Assembly: GCF_010731695.1 (NCBI RefSeq)
Contig: NZ_AP022586.1
Coordinates: forward strand, 5,332,001 to 5,396,000
Direction: 5' to 3'
Origin: Mycolicibacterium litorale
GTDB taxonomy: Bacteria > Actinomycetota > Actinomycetes > Mycobacteriales > Mycobacteriaceae
Length of the DNA: 64,000 nt
Positions 1-9,203 of the stretch are shown here, piece by piece (the first letter of the stretch is position 1; every line of letters starts with the position of its first letter). The notes beneath the pieces are model-generated. The model was not told the DNA's origin. It did no database searches and saw nothing but the letters and a program-made list of their open reading frames with translations. A program made the position numbers and the translations under genes.

Positions 1-42
1 CGCTTTCTCATGTTGACGCGAGACGACGAGCAGGTGACGAAA

Positions 43-453
43 GTGCCGACCGGCAGGGTGAAGTGGTACGACGCCGAAAAGGGCTTCGGCTTTCTGTCCC
101 AGGAGGACGGCGAGGACGTGTACGTCCGGTCCTCGGCGCTGCCCGCGGGTGTCGAAGGCCTCAAGGCTGGCCAGCGCGTCGAGTTCGGCGTCGCGGCCGG
201 CAGGCGCGGCCCGCAGGCGTTGAGCGTCACCCTCATCGATCCGCCGCCGAGCCTGAGCAAGACCCGGCGCGAGGCAGAGCGGCCCGAGCACAAGCACACA
301 CCGGACGAACTGCACGGCATGATCGGTGACCTGATCACGCTGCTGGAGAGCACCATCCAGCCGGACCTGCAGAAGGGGCGTTACCCCGACCGCAAGGTGG
401 CCCGGCGGGTCTCGGAGGTCGTCAAGGCCGTCGCCCGCGAACTCGACGCCTAG
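43..453 (+). CDS. cspB: Cold shock domain protein (CspB-like, Rv0871 type)
   Basis: Nucleic-acid-binding cold shock protein, expected in the cytoplasm as an RNA chaperone. The N-terminal 65 or so residues form a cold-shock domain with the RNP1-like run KGFGFL and the DVYVRSSAL strand; a polar linker (about 70-90) leads to a helical C-terminal extension of about 45 residues that is absent from classical 67-aa Csps but typical of the mycobacterial CspB group (about 135 aa). An ATG at 10 is in frame, but GTG at 43 gives the usual start (PTGRVKWY) and is preferred. Ends at a TAG immediately before a short gap to the next gene. Family identity is firm; the start is a choice. Confidence 0.9.
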   Translation: MPTGRVKWYDAEKGFGFLSQEDGEDVYVRSSALPAGVEGLKAGQRVEFGVAAGRRGPQALSVTLIDPPPSLSKTRREAERPEHKHTPDELHGMIGDLITLLESTIQPDLQKGRYPDRKVARRVSEVVKAVARELDA

Positions 454-551
454 TTCACGCCGGCGCCCGCGCCGAATGTGACGCCACTGCGGAATTCCTC
501 GGGATTTCCCGCACCGGCTTCACGTTCGACGAAGGCGGGCACACTGCACCC

Positions 552-1556
552 ATGAGCTATGTGGCCACCGGTGGCGAGTTCAACCGTGACACCGACTACA
601 TCGAAACCCGCATCACCGCCGACGGCCGCGACGGCTATCCGGTCGAGCCAGGGCGCTACCGCCTGATCGTCGCGCGCGCCTGCCCGTGGGCCAACCGCAC
701 GATCATCGTCCGGCGGCTGCTGGGCCTCGAAGACGCGCTGTCCATCGGCTTCTGCGGGCCCACCCACGACCAGCGCAGCTGGACCTTCGACCTCGACCCC
801 GGCGGCGTCGATCCCGTGCTGAAGATCCCGCGCCTGCAGGACGCCTACTTCAAGCGGTTCCCCGGCTATCCGAAGGGCATCACGGTGCCCGCGATCGTCG
901 AGGTGTCGACGGGGCAGGTCGTCACCAACGACTTCCCGCAGATCACGCTCGACTTCTCGACGGAGTGGACCGCGTATCACCGCGACGGCGCGCCCGACCT
1001 CTATCCGGAGAAGCACCGCGACGAGATCGACGAGGTGGCCCAGCGGATCTACACCGAGGTCAACAACGGCGTCTACCGCTGCGGGTTCGCCGGTTCACAG
1101 CGCGCGTACGAGAAGGCCTACGACCGGCTGTTCACCGCGCTGGACTGGCTGGAGGAGCGATTGACCGGTCAGCGTTTCCTGGTCGGCGACACCATCACCG
1201 AGGCCGACGTTCGGTTGTTCACCACGCTGGCCCGCTTCGATCCCGTCTACCACGGGCATTTCAAGTGCAATCGCGCGAAGCTCTCGGAGATGCCCGCGCT
1301 GTGGGGGTACGCCCGCGACCTGTTCCAGACGCCCGGCTTCGGCGACACCACCGACTTCGTGCAGATCAAGCAGCACTACTACATCGTGCATTCCGACATC
1401 AACCCGACGCAGGTGGTGCCGAAGGGTCCGGATCTGGCCAACTGGCTGACCCCGCACGGTCGGGAAGCGTTGGGCGGCAGACCGTTCGGAGACGGGACAC
1501 CGCCTGGCCCGACCCGCGAGGGGGAGCGGGTGCCCGCGGACCACACCCCGCTCTAG
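552..1556 (+). CDS. Glutathionyl-hydroquinone reductase-like GST (YqjG/ECM4 family)
   Basis: 334 aa, the length of the Xi-class GST / glutathionyl-hydroquinone reductases. An N-terminal thioredoxin-fold part carries the catalytic CPWA motif (Cys44), as in YqjG and PcpF, and a C-terminal all-helical GST domain follows (about 170-330). The family reduces thiol-hydroquinone conjugates in the cytoplasm. Mycobacteria make mycothiol, not glutathione, so the natural thiol substrate here is open. It lies directly after cspB and faces the DUF2771 gene tail to tail; their stop codons share one CTAG (1553-1556). ATG at 552 is the only sensible start. Confidence 0.85.
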   Translation: MSYVATGGEFNRDTDYIETRITADGRDGYPVEPGRYRLIVARACPWANRTIIVRRLLGLEDALSIGFCGPTHDQRSWTFDLDPGGVDPVLKIPRLQDAYFKRFPGYPKGITVPAIVEVSTGQVVTNDFPQITLDFSTEWTAYHRDGAPDLYPEKHRDEIDEVAQRIYTEVNNGVYRCGFAGSQRAYEKAYDRLFTALDWLEERLTGQRFLVGDTITEADVRLFTTLARFDPVYHGHFKCNRAKLSEMPALWGYARDLFQTPGFGDTTDFVQIKQHYYIVHSDINPTQVVPKGPDLANWLTPHGREALGGRPFGDGTPPGPTREGERVPADHTPL

Positions 1557-2041
1557 GGCCACACCGTGCGGATGGACCACTCCGCGTGGGGCACCTCGAA
1601 CACCTCGCCGGTCTCGTCCTGCACCAGCGTCATCAGCTGCACCGCGATGCCGGTGAGCCGTCCGCGCTGCGGGTCGACGGTCGGGATGGTGACGGCCAGC
1701 CGGGTGTCCGGCCGGAACAGCGATTCGGTGGTGTTCGCGGGGTCTTCGTAGACCTGCAGCAGCCGCCAGGGCGCCTCGGCGATCGCCGACGGCACCGACA
1801 GCTGCACCGGATCGCGCTCGTCGACCTGGAGTTCACCCTGGCTGCCCGCGGGCGCGCAGTCGTTCAGGTCGACGACGTTGCAGTACTGATAGGGCCCGAC
1901 GCGCGTGAGTTCACCGCGCGAGTAGGCGCTGATCTCCGGGAGCATGGGCTCGTGGTCGCGGCTGAGCTGCCACACCATGAACGCGGTGGCGGCAGTCGCC
2001 AGCACCGCGACGGCCGCCAGCACGGCCAGGACGCGTTTCAC
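1553..2041 (-). CDS. DUF2771 exported/membrane-anchored protein (Rv0875c type)
   Basis: 162 aa. Residues 1-27 form a signal peptide or anchor (basic KR, then an Ala/Val-rich stretch), followed by an extracytoplasmic domain with two Cys about 7 residues apart (YCNVVDLNDC) that could form a disulfide. The sequence matches my memory of DUF2771, the family of Rv0875c; its function is unknown. The start overlaps the stop of the upstream MFS gene by 4 nt (ATGA), so the two are probably translationally coupled. It converges with the GST gene. Confidence 0.8.
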   Translation of the reverse strand: MKRVLAVLAAVAVLATAATAFMVWQLSRDHEPMLPEISAYSRGELTRVGPYQYCNVVDLNDCAPAGSQGELQVDERDPVQLSVPSAIAEAPWRLLQVYEDPANTTESLFRPDTRLAVTIPTVDPQRGRLTGIAVQLMTLVQDETGEVFEVPHAEWSIRTVWP

Positions 2042-3738
2042 TCGTAGCTCACCCCGGCGGTGTCGGTACGCCGACCTTCGTGACGGCCTTCCTGTGCGGC
2101 CAGCACCGGACGGTTGCCGCCGAACCCTGGAATCAGCGACTCACCGCGATAACTCACCACCGTCTGCGCCAGCCCGAGAATCAACACGGCCGTGATCGTA
2201 GTGAAGCCGATCCAGAGGTCGGTGTAGATGAGCACCCCGGTGGCCCCGCCGGCGACCCAGGCGAGCTGCAGCAGCGACTCCGAACGGCCGAACGCCGAGG
2301 CCCGCGACTCCTCCGGCAGGTCGTCCTGCAGCGATGCGTCCAGCGACGCCTTGGCGATCGCGGAGGCTCCGGAGGTGATGAGCGTGGCGACCGCGGCGAC
2401 GAGCAGGTTGCCGGTCAGCGCGGTCGCCAGTGCGACCGCCGTCACCGCGGTGGCCGAGCGCACCACCAGCCGTGCCGGGTGGCCGAGTTCCAGGCGCGCG
2501 CTGGTCATGTTGCCGATGAAGTTGCCGATCGCGGCGGCCGCGCCGATCAGGCCGAGAATGCGCAGCTGTTCCCAGCCGGTGGCGTCGTGCGATTTCGCCA
2601 CGAACGCCGGGTAGAGGAACAGGAACCCGACCATCACCTTGATCGTGCAGTTCCCCCACAGCGCGGTGATGGTGTTGCGGCCCATGGGTTGTCGGGCCTT
2701 GCCGGAGCGTTCCGACGGCGGCTCGCGGCGCAGACCGGCGCTGCCGCCGTGGTAGCTCAGCGTGGCGGGCACCTCACCGGCGGTGACCTCCACCCACTTG
2801 GGGATCCGCATGGACAGCGCCGCGCCCGCGACGGTCGCCGCCACGATGACGTACAGCGCGCCGGGCAGATGGAACAGGTTGAGCAGGTACTCCGCGCCGG
2901 CGGCGACCCCACCGCCGACCACGGTGCCGCCCAGTAACCCGAACGTGGTGAGCCGGGAGTTGACCCGCACCAGGTCGATGCTCGGCGGCAGTACGCGTGG
3001 GGTGACGGCGCTGCGTAACACCGAGAACGATTTCGACAGGACCATCATCCCGAGCGCACACGGGTAGAGCACCCACGACTCGTAGCCGCCCGCGCCGTCG
3101 TAGTTGGCGATCAGCAACACGACCAGCGCGGTGCGCATCAGGAACGACGCGGCGAGGGCCACGCGGCGGCCGTGCTGCAGCCGGTCCAGCGCCGGGCCGA
3201 TGAGCGGGGCGATCACCGCGAACGGGGCGATGGTGATGAGCAGGTACAGCGCGACCTTGCTCTTGCTCTCCCCGCTGGCGGCGGCGAAGAACAACGTGTT
3301 GGCCAGCGCCACCGCCATCGCGGCGTCGACGGCGAAGTTGGCCACCACCGGCCAGGTCAGTGCGGTCAGGCCGGATTTGTCGGCGCCGTCGGCGGTGGCG
3401 GCCCGGTGCACCAGGCCGTACATCCTCGAACCCATCTCGCGGCTGCGCTGCGCGGCGGCGCGGGTGACGGTGACCTTCTCCGCCCCGGCGCCGACGCCGG
3501 GCGGCGGTTCGTCGTGGCGACCCGACGACGCCGGCTCGTCGAGCGGCGGCAGCCAGCGGTTCGCGCTCGGCATGGATCCCCGGCGCGGGCGCCGGTAGGA
3601 GCCGCCGTCGCTCGGGTAGTTCGCCATGCCGGGGTGGTCGTGGCCCGCGGGTGGCCGCGGCGGGTAATAGCGAGCGTCGCGCCGGAAATCTCCGTCACTC
3701 TCATCACGTCCGCCGGCCACGTCACGATTCTCCCTCAT
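2038..3738 (-). CDS. MFS-type multi-pass membrane protein (Rv0876c type)
   Basis: 566 aa from ATG at 3738. The first 110 residues are hydrophilic and Pro/Arg-rich (cytoplasmic, low complexity), followed by about 12 hydrophobic segments in two halves separated by a charged loop (around residues 330-365), the MFS layout. The substrate is unknown. The frame stays open upstream to 3999, but that extension is the antisense shadow of the DUF3027 gene, so the ATG at 3738 is chosen. Forms an operon with the DUF2771 gene (4-nt overlap) and is divergent from the DUF3027 gene. The pair mirrors Rv0876c-Rv0875c. Confidence 0.85.
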   Translation of the reverse strand: MRENRDVAGGRDESDGDFRRDARYYPPRPPAGHDHPGMANYPSDGGSYRRPRRGSMPSANRWLPPLDEPASSGRHDEPPPGVGAGAEKVTVTRAAAQRSREMGSRMYGLVHRAATADGADKSGLTALTWPVVANFAVDAAMAVALANTLFFAAASGESKSKVALYLLITIAPFAVIAPLIGPALDRLQHGRRVALAASFLMRTALVVLLIANYDGAGGYESWVLYPCALGMMVLSKSFSVLRSAVTPRVLPPSIDLVRVNSRLTTFGLLGGTVVGGGVAAGAEYLLNLFHLPGALYVIVAATVAGAALSMRIPKWVEVTAGEVPATLSYHGGSAGLRREPPSERSGKARQPMGRNTITALWGNCTIKVMVGFLFLYPAFVAKSHDATGWEQLRILGLIGAAAAIGNFIGNMTSARLELGHPARLVVRSATAVTAVALATALTGNLLVAAVATLITSGASAIAKASLDASLQDDLPEESRASAFGRSESLLQLAWVAGGATGVLIYTDLWIGFTTITAVLILGLAQTVVSYRGESLIPGFGGNRPVLAAQEGRHEGRRTDTAGVSYE

Positions 3739-3808
3739 CGCACCGACTGGTGGCCGACAGCCGACCGGTGTGGCTTTCCGGTATCGCTCTGCGGCACTAT
3801 GGGACGCG

Positions 3809-4582
3809 ATGGACAGCGTGACCGACACCGCCGCCGACGTGGCGCACCGCCCAGCCGACCTGGAGGCGGTGCTGATGGGCGCCGTGGAACAGGCGCGCGC
3901 CGCGCTCACCGAGTTCAGCGGGCACGACACGATCGGGGAGTACCTCGGCGCCTCGTTCGAGGACCCGACGTCGGCCACCCACCGATTCCTCGCGGACATG
4001 CCCGGCTACCGGGGGTGGCAGTGGGCCGTCGTCGTCGCGGCCTATCCCGGCGCGGAGCAGGCCACGATCAGCGAATTGGTGCTGGTCCCCGGCCCGACGG
4101 CGCTGCTGGCCCCCAAATGGGTGCCCTGGCACGAGCGGGTGCGTCCAGGGGACCTCGGTCCCGGCGACCTGCTCGCGCCGCCGCGCGAGGATCCCCGGCT
4201 GGTGCCCGGCTACCTGGCCAGCGGTGATCCGCAGGTCGACGACGTGGCCGCGGAAGTGGGCTTCGGCCGGCGCCAGGTGCTCAGTCAGTTCGGACGCATC
4301 GACGCCGCACAGCGTTGGCACGACGGCGATTTCGGCCCGGGCTCGGCGATGGCGCGCTCGACGAAGCGGGTCTGTCGGGACTGTGGGTTCTACGTCCCGC
4401 TGTCCGGTTCGCTCGGCGTCATGTTCGGGGTGTGCGCCAACGAGATGTCGGCCGACGGTCACGTGGTCGATTCCGAGTACGGCTGCGGTGCGCATTCGGA
4501 CACCCCGGCGCCGCAGGGTTCCGGTTCACCGCTGTACGACCCGTACGACGACGGCGTCGTCGAAGTCGCCGAGAACGACTGA
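3809..4582 (+). CDS. DUF3027 protein (Rv0877 type)
   Basis: 257 aa from ATG 3809 (an in-frame ATG at 3770 would add 13 residues with no family look). The N-terminal two thirds is an alpha/beta region with the conserved YRGWQWAVVVA and LLAPKWVPW segments; the C-terminal part has a CRDCGFY...CANEMS...CGAH cysteine set that resembles a zinc site. A DUF3027 protein of unknown function conserved across Actinobacteria. Divergent from the MFS gene, sharing about 70 bp of upstream DNA. Confidence 0.85.
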   Translation: MDSVTDTAADVAHRPADLEAVLMGAVEQARAALTEFSGHDTIGEYLGASFEDPTSATHRFLADMPGYRGWQWAVVVAAYPGAEQATISELVLVPGPTALLAPKWVPWHERVRPGDLGPGDLLAPPREDPRLVPGYLASGDPQVDDVAAEVGFGRRQVLSQFGRIDAAQRWHDGDFGPGSAMARSTKRVCRDCGFYVPLSGSLGVMFGVCANEMSADGHVVDSEYGCGAHSDTPAPQGSGSPLYDPYDDGVVEVAEND

Positions 4583-5035
4583 CTAACGCTCAGCCGCGGC
4601 CTTGATCTTGGCCAGCGATTCGTTCATTCCGGCGACGAGTTCCTGTTCGAAACTCGGCACCCCGCCCATCAGCTTGTTCACCGCCATGTTCGACACCGCG
4701 GTCACACCGTTCTCGGCGTTGCGGGTCTCCACCAGGCGGGTGCCGGTGGCGGTCGGTTGGAGTTCGTAACTCCACACCGTCTTGTTGGCGTCGACGCGGA
4801 ACGCCACCTTCTTCTCCGGGACGACCTCGGTGACCGTGCAGGTGGTCGGCCATACGAGGAAGCCGCGACGGTTGAGGTTGACCGTCCTGGTCCCCGGCCG
4901 CAGCGGGCCGAGCGGCTTCATGACGCGGCACTGCGGGCTCCACTGCGGCATCCGACGCAGGTCCGACACGAGTGCCCACACTTTGTGCACCGGGGCGTCG
5001 ATGTCGATCTCTGCGTGCAGCAGTGGTGCGGCCAT
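4583..5035 (-). CDS. SRPBCC (START-like) family protein
   Basis: 150 aa with the polyketide-cyclase/dehydrase fold: a start such as HAEIDIDAPVHKVWALVSD, a central hairpin with VTEVVPEKKVAFRVD, and a long C-terminal helix (SFEQELVAGMNESLAKIK). Such proteins bind hydrophobic ligands; the ligand is not predictable. The start ATG at 5035 has a strong ribosome site (AGGAGG, 5041-5046 complement). The frame extends far upstream to 5554, but that part is antisense shadow. Lies downstream of the DUF2530 gene in the same direction. Confidence 0.85.
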   Translation of the reverse strand: MAAPLLHAEIDIDAPVHKVWALVSDLRRMPQWSPQCRVMKPLGPLRPGTRTVNLNRRGFLVWPTTCTVTEVVPEKKVAFRVDANKTVWSYELQPTATGTRLVETRNAENGVTAVSNMAVNKLMGGVPSFEQELVAGMNESLAKIKAAAER

Positions 5036-5061
5036 ACATCCTCCTAGGTGGGGTCGGGTAC

Positions 5062-5328
5062 TCAGCGCAGCCCGCTCTGTGCGCCGCGGGCACCGCGGCG
5101 TACCGCGTGACGTTGCCACAGGAAGATCGACGTGCCAAGCACGCCGATGCCCAGCCCGGCGATCGTGTAGGGCCGCCACTCGTGCAGCGCGCTCACCGTG
5201 AACGCCAGCACCGTGGCGATCAGCCACGCCGCGGCGATCACCAGGATCACCGGCCACGGCTCGAGCAGCCCGGACGGCAGCGCGGGCGGCTGCGGCGGGT
5301 GGTGTTCGGGGGCGGGTTGGTCGGCCAT
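5062..5328 (-). CDS. DUF2530 small membrane protein (Rv0879c type)
   Basis: 88 aa with a Pro-rich N-terminus and two transmembrane segments (about 25-48 and 53-72), then a basic tail. Matches DUF2530, known only as an actinobacterial membrane protein. ATG at 5328 is chosen over a TTG one codon earlier. Head-to-head with the MarR gene, sharing the 92-bp region 5329-5420; followed 27 bp later by the SRPBCC gene. Confidence 0.8.
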   Translation of the reverse strand: MADQPAPEHHPPQPPALPSGLLEPWPVILVIAAAWLIATVLAFTVSALHEWRPYTIAGLGIGVLGTSIFLWQRHAVRRGARGAQSGLR

Positions 5329-5332
5329 CAAT

Positions 5333-5402
5333 GGCCAACCTAGTGCATCGTAAAGCGGCCGTAAGAACCGTTATCAGTTTTGCTCGCCGCCTTTGGTTGG
5401 CC
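5333..5402. promoter_or_regulatory. Spaced inverted repeat in the divergent MarR/DUF2530 promoter
   Basis: GGCCAACC (5333-5340) and its exact reverse complement GGTTGGCC (5395-5402) flank an AT-richer stretch between the DUF2530 and marR genes. The 54-bp spacing is longer than a single MarR dimer covers, so this would be two half-operators or chance. Confidence 0.25.
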
Positions 5403-5407
5403 CTATG

Positions 5408-5421
5408 TAGTATTTGCTTTG
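5408..5421 (+). promoter_or_regulatory. Candidate -10 box for a leaderless marR transcript
   Basis: TAGTAT at 5408-5413 fits the mycobacterial TANNNT -10 element, and 7 nt further lies the GTG start codon at 5421. Mycobacteria often use leaderless mRNAs that begin at the start codon; the absence of a Shine-Dalgarno sequence before 5421 agrees. Confidence 0.45.
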
Positions 5422-5852
5422 TGATAGACCTCGAGTCTCGGTTAGCCGGCGATTTGTCGCTCGCGGTAGTACGGCTAGCTCGCCAATTGCGCTTCCGGCG
5501 TGCCGAATCGCCGATTTCGCTGTCGCAATTGTCAGCGCTGTCAACGCTGGCCAAGGAGGGTGCGATGACTCCCGGAGCGTTAGCTGTGCGCGAACGGGTG
5601 CGTCCTCCGTCGATGACTCGGGTAATCGCCTCGCTGGCCGATATGGGCTTTGTCGCGCGAAATGCGCACCCGGTGGACGGTCGGCAGGTGCTGGTTTCGG
5701 TGTCGCCGGCGGGGGCCGAACTCGTCGAGGCGGAAAAGCAGGCCAGCCAGGAATGGCTGCAACGGCGACTGGCTCAACTCGAACCCGAACAGCGCAAGAC
5801 GCTGCTGATGGCGGCCGACCTGATGTCGGCGATGGTGGAGGAGAGCGCGTAA
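5421..5852 (+). CDS. MarR family transcriptional regulator (Rv0880 type)
   Basis: 143 aa winged-helix protein. The helix-turn-helix region spans about residues 30-70 with the segments [20 protein letters not shown] and [14 protein letters not shown], followed by the wing [13 protein letters not shown] and the C-terminal dimer helix. Closely resembles M. tuberculosis Rv0880. GTG at 5421 gives the family start ([12 protein letters not shown]); the longer frame from 5331 runs through promoter-like sequence. Divergent from DUF2530; the rRNA-methylase gene starts 28 bp downstream. Its inducer is not visible. Confidence 0.9.
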   Translation: MIDLESRLAGDLSLAVVRLARQLRFRRAESPISLSQLSALSTLAKEGAMTPGALAVRERVRPPSMTRVIASLADMGFVARNAHPVDGRQVLVSVSPAGAELVEAEKQASQEWLQRRLAQLEPEQRKTLLMAADLMSAMVEESA

Positions 5853-5880
5853 GCTTCGCCGCCGTGCGGAGAGCGGAGCG

Positions 5881-6693
5881 TTGACCACCGTCATCGACGT
5901 CGACGACCCCGCCGACCCCCGGCTCGACGACTTCAGGGACCTCAACAGCATCGACCGCCGACCCGATTTGCCCAGCGGCAAGGGGCTCGTGATCGCCGAG
6001 GGTGTGCTGGTCGTGCAGCGCATGGTGGCGTCCCGGTTCACCCCGCGCGCGCTGCTCGGCACCGATCGCAGGCTGACCGAACTCGGCGCCGACCTCGACG
6101 CCGTCGACGCGCCGTTCTACCGGGCCGACGCCGAGGTGATGGCCGAGGTCGTCGGCTTCCACCTCAACCGTGGCGTGCTGGCGTCGGCGTCGCGCCCGCC
6201 CGAGCTCACCGTCGAAGAGGTGCTCGCGGGCGCCCGCACGGTGGCGGTGCTCGAAGGGGTCAACGACCACGAGAACCTCGGTTCGATCTTCCGCAACGCC
6301 GCCGGACTGGCCGTCGACGCGGTGATCTTCGGCGCCGGCTGCGCCGACCCGCTGTACCGCCGGGCCGTGCGGGTGTCGATGGGCCACGCGCTGCTGGTGC
6401 CGTTCGCCCGCGCCGCCGGATGGCCCGACGAGCTGAACCTGTTGCGGGACAACGGCTTCACGTTGCTGGCGATGACGCCCGACCCGTCCGCCGACACGTT
6501 GGCGCAGGCGATGGCCGCGCTGGCCGTGGAGAGGGTCGCGGTGCTCGTCGGGGCGGAGGGTCCCGGGTTGACCGAGCGGGCCATGCGCGCCAGCGACCGG
6601 CGGGTACGGATCCCGATGTCGCGGGGTACCGATTCGCTCAACGTGGCGACCGCGGCGGCGCTGGCGTTCTACGAACGCGTGCGAGCGGGCTAG
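5881..6693 (+). CDS. TrmH/SpoU family RNA 2'-O-ribose methyltransferase (Rv0881 type)
   Basis: 270 aa with an N-terminal substrate-binding domain (about 1-105) and a C-terminal SPOUT trefoil-knot domain. All three SpoU motifs are visible: NDHENLGSIFRNAAG, VLVGAEGPGL and RIPMSRGTDSLNVATAAAL. It would transfer a methyl group from AdoMet to a ribose 2'-OH in rRNA or tRNA; the target base cannot be read from sequence. The start used is TTG 5881, with a GGAG-type site upstream. In line with marR and the DUF2537 gene. Confidence 0.9.
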   Translation: MTTVIDVDDPADPRLDDFRDLNSIDRRPDLPSGKGLVIAEGVLVVQRMVASRFTPRALLGTDRRLTELGADLDAVDAPFYRADAEVMAEVVGFHLNRGVLASASRPPELTVEEVLAGARTVAVLEGVNDHENLGSIFRNAAGLAVDAVIFGAGCADPLYRRAVRVSMGHALLVPFARAAGWPDELNLLRDNGFTLLAMTPDPSADTLAQAMAALAVERVAVLVGAEGPGLTERAMRASDRRVRIPMSRGTDSLNVATAAALAFYERVRAG

Positions 6694-6703
6694 ATTTGCT
6701 GTC

Positions 6704-6982
6704 GTGACGGACGAATCCACGCCCTGGGGAACGGGTTTGACGGTGGCCGCCGGTGTCGCCGCGGTGACCGCCACCGCCGTCATCGTGCTCAGCCTCGGAC
6801 TGCTGCGGGTGCATCCGCTGCTGGCGGTGGGCCTGAACATGGTCGCCGTGGGCGGGCTGGCGCCGACAGTGTGGGGCTGGCGGAACCGGCCGGTGTGGCG
6901 GTGGTTCGCGTTCGGCGCCGGCGTCGGGGTCGCGGGCGGATGGCTCGCGCTGCTGGCGCTGGTGCTGGGCGGTTACGCCTAG
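6704..6982 (+). CDS. DUF2537 small membrane protein (Rv0882 type)
   Basis: 92 aa with three predicted membrane spans (about 12-30, 38-55, 65-88) and little else; fits DUF2537, the family of Rv0882. GTG start at 6704, 10 bp after the methyltransferase stop, so likely cotranscribed with it. Its stop codon shares CTAG (6979-6982) with the stop of the convergent sepH. Function unknown. Confidence 0.8.
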   Translation: MTDESTPWGTGLTVAAGVAAVTATAVIVLSLGLLRVHPLLAVGLNMVAVGGLAPTVWGWRNRPVWRWFAFGAGVGVAGGWLALLALVLGGYA

Positions 6983-7815
6983 CGCTGCCCGCTGGAGCGC
7001 ACCCCGAGCAGAACGTCTTCCCAGCCCGGAACGGTGGGCCGCGCCTTGGCCTTACGGCCCTTCGCCGGCTTCGGCTCCTCGGCGACGGGTTCCTGTTCCG
7101 GTTCCGGTTCGGGCTGCGGCGCGGGGGCGGGCGTGGGCGCCGGTGCTGCGACCGGTGCTGAGACCGGGGTGTCGAAGTCCAGTTGCGCCAGCGGGGCCAC
7201 CGGCCGCAGCGGCCGGGCGAAGCTCGGGTCGATGAGCTGGTAGGCGGCCTCGTCGAAGGCGGTGACCGTGCCGCCGTGCGCGCCGGGGGAGAAGCGGAAG
7301 TGGGCGACGTTGTCGGAGCGCCCGGCCTTCCACGCCACCTGCACCGTCCAGCGGCCGTCCTCGTTGCGCCAGGCGTCCCACGTCGTCGCGTCGGGGTCGA
7401 GGCCGCGGGCGACCAGTGCGGTGCTGACGGTCTCGAGCAGGGTGAGCACCGCGGGTCCGTCGGAGAGCACCGGATGGGCGGCGGTGGCGAGTTCTGCGGC
7501 CCGCGACCGCTCGAGCAGCACCGGATGCGCGAAGCGCTCGACGCGTTCGATCGGCATCCCGGAGGCGTTGGCGACCTGTTCGACGGACGCACCGGCGCGG
7601 ATCTTGGCCTGGATATCCCTGGGACGCAGCACGTTGTGCACCTCGACATCGATCATGGTCTGGTCGGCCGCTCGGTTGAATCCGGCCCGGTCCCCCCGGG
7701 CGGCGGCGCGCAGTCGGTCGTCGACGCGCAGGGTGAATCGCTCTCCGGAGCCGGCTTGGCAGACGAGCGTGTCGCCGTCGACGTCGAGTTCCACGACCTT
7801 GAGTTCCCGCACCAC
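6979..7815 (-). CDS. sepH: SepH-type cell division regulator (DUF3071, Rv0883c type)
   Basis: 278 aa. An N-terminal DUF3071 domain (about 1-165) contains the helix-turn-helix-like LRPRDIQAKIRAGASVEQVANASG; a Pro/Glu/Ala-rich linker follows (about 215-255, many PAP and EPE repeats), then a short basic tail (KGRKAKARPTVPGWEDVLLG) matching the conserved C-terminal motif. SepH from Streptomyces and mycobacteria binds FtsZ and promotes its assembly. GTG start at 7815 with a GGAGGAGG site just upstream. Encoded just downstream of serC in the same direction. Confidence 0.88.
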   Translation of the reverse strand: MVRELKVVELDVDGDTLVCQAGSGERFTLRVDDRLRAAARGDRAGFNRAADQTMIDVEVHNVLRPRDIQAKIRAGASVEQVANASGMPIERVERFAHPVLLERSRAAELATAAHPVLSDGPAVLTLLETVSTALVARGLDPDATTWDAWRNEDGRWTVQVAWKAGRSDNVAHFRFSPGAHGGTVTAFDEAAYQLIDPSFARPLRPVAPLAQLDFDTPVSAPVAAPAPTPAPAPQPEPEPEQEPVAEEPKPAKGRKAKARPTVPGWEDVLLGVRSSGQR

Positions 7816-7914
7816 GACCTCCTCCGGGCCCGCCGGCGGCGCCCGGCGCCGGCCCGATTAGCTGGTCAGCCTACTGCGTTACCTGCTCGTGACCGCGCTG
7901 ACACGCGGCGTGGT

Positions 7915-9030
<1,116 letters not shown>

Positions 9031-9119
9031 TCACCAGCGTAGTTCCCGCGAATGGGGCGCGGTAATCGACGGTGAGCCCACGTCAGCGCACCGAAATCGC
9101 GAAGCTCTCAGCAAACTCT

Positions 9120-9203
9120 CACAGACGCGCATGGACTTTTATCCGATACCTGCGGTACTGTGTACAGAAGACCGGTGAATGTAAACCCTTTCGGGAGGCT
9201 CTC
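9120..9203 (+). promoter_or_regulatory. Promoter and ribosome site for the AurF-like gene
   Basis: The serC/AurF-like spacer contains an AT-rich block with TACTGT (a TANNNT-like -10 candidate near 9163) and a clear GGGAGG ribosome site at 9193-9198, six bases before the ATG at 9204. The ribosome site decides that start over an in-frame GTG at 9072. Confidence 0.4.

Noticed and set aside
3739..3999. N-terminal extension of the MFS protein to 3999
   Set aside because: The extra residues look random and lie opposite the DUF3027 gene; the ATG at 3738 fits better.
5333..5402. Inverted repeat GGCCAACC...GGTTGGCC as a firm MarR operator
   Set aside because: The arms are 54 bp apart, more than one MarR dimer spans; kept only as a weak regulatory note.
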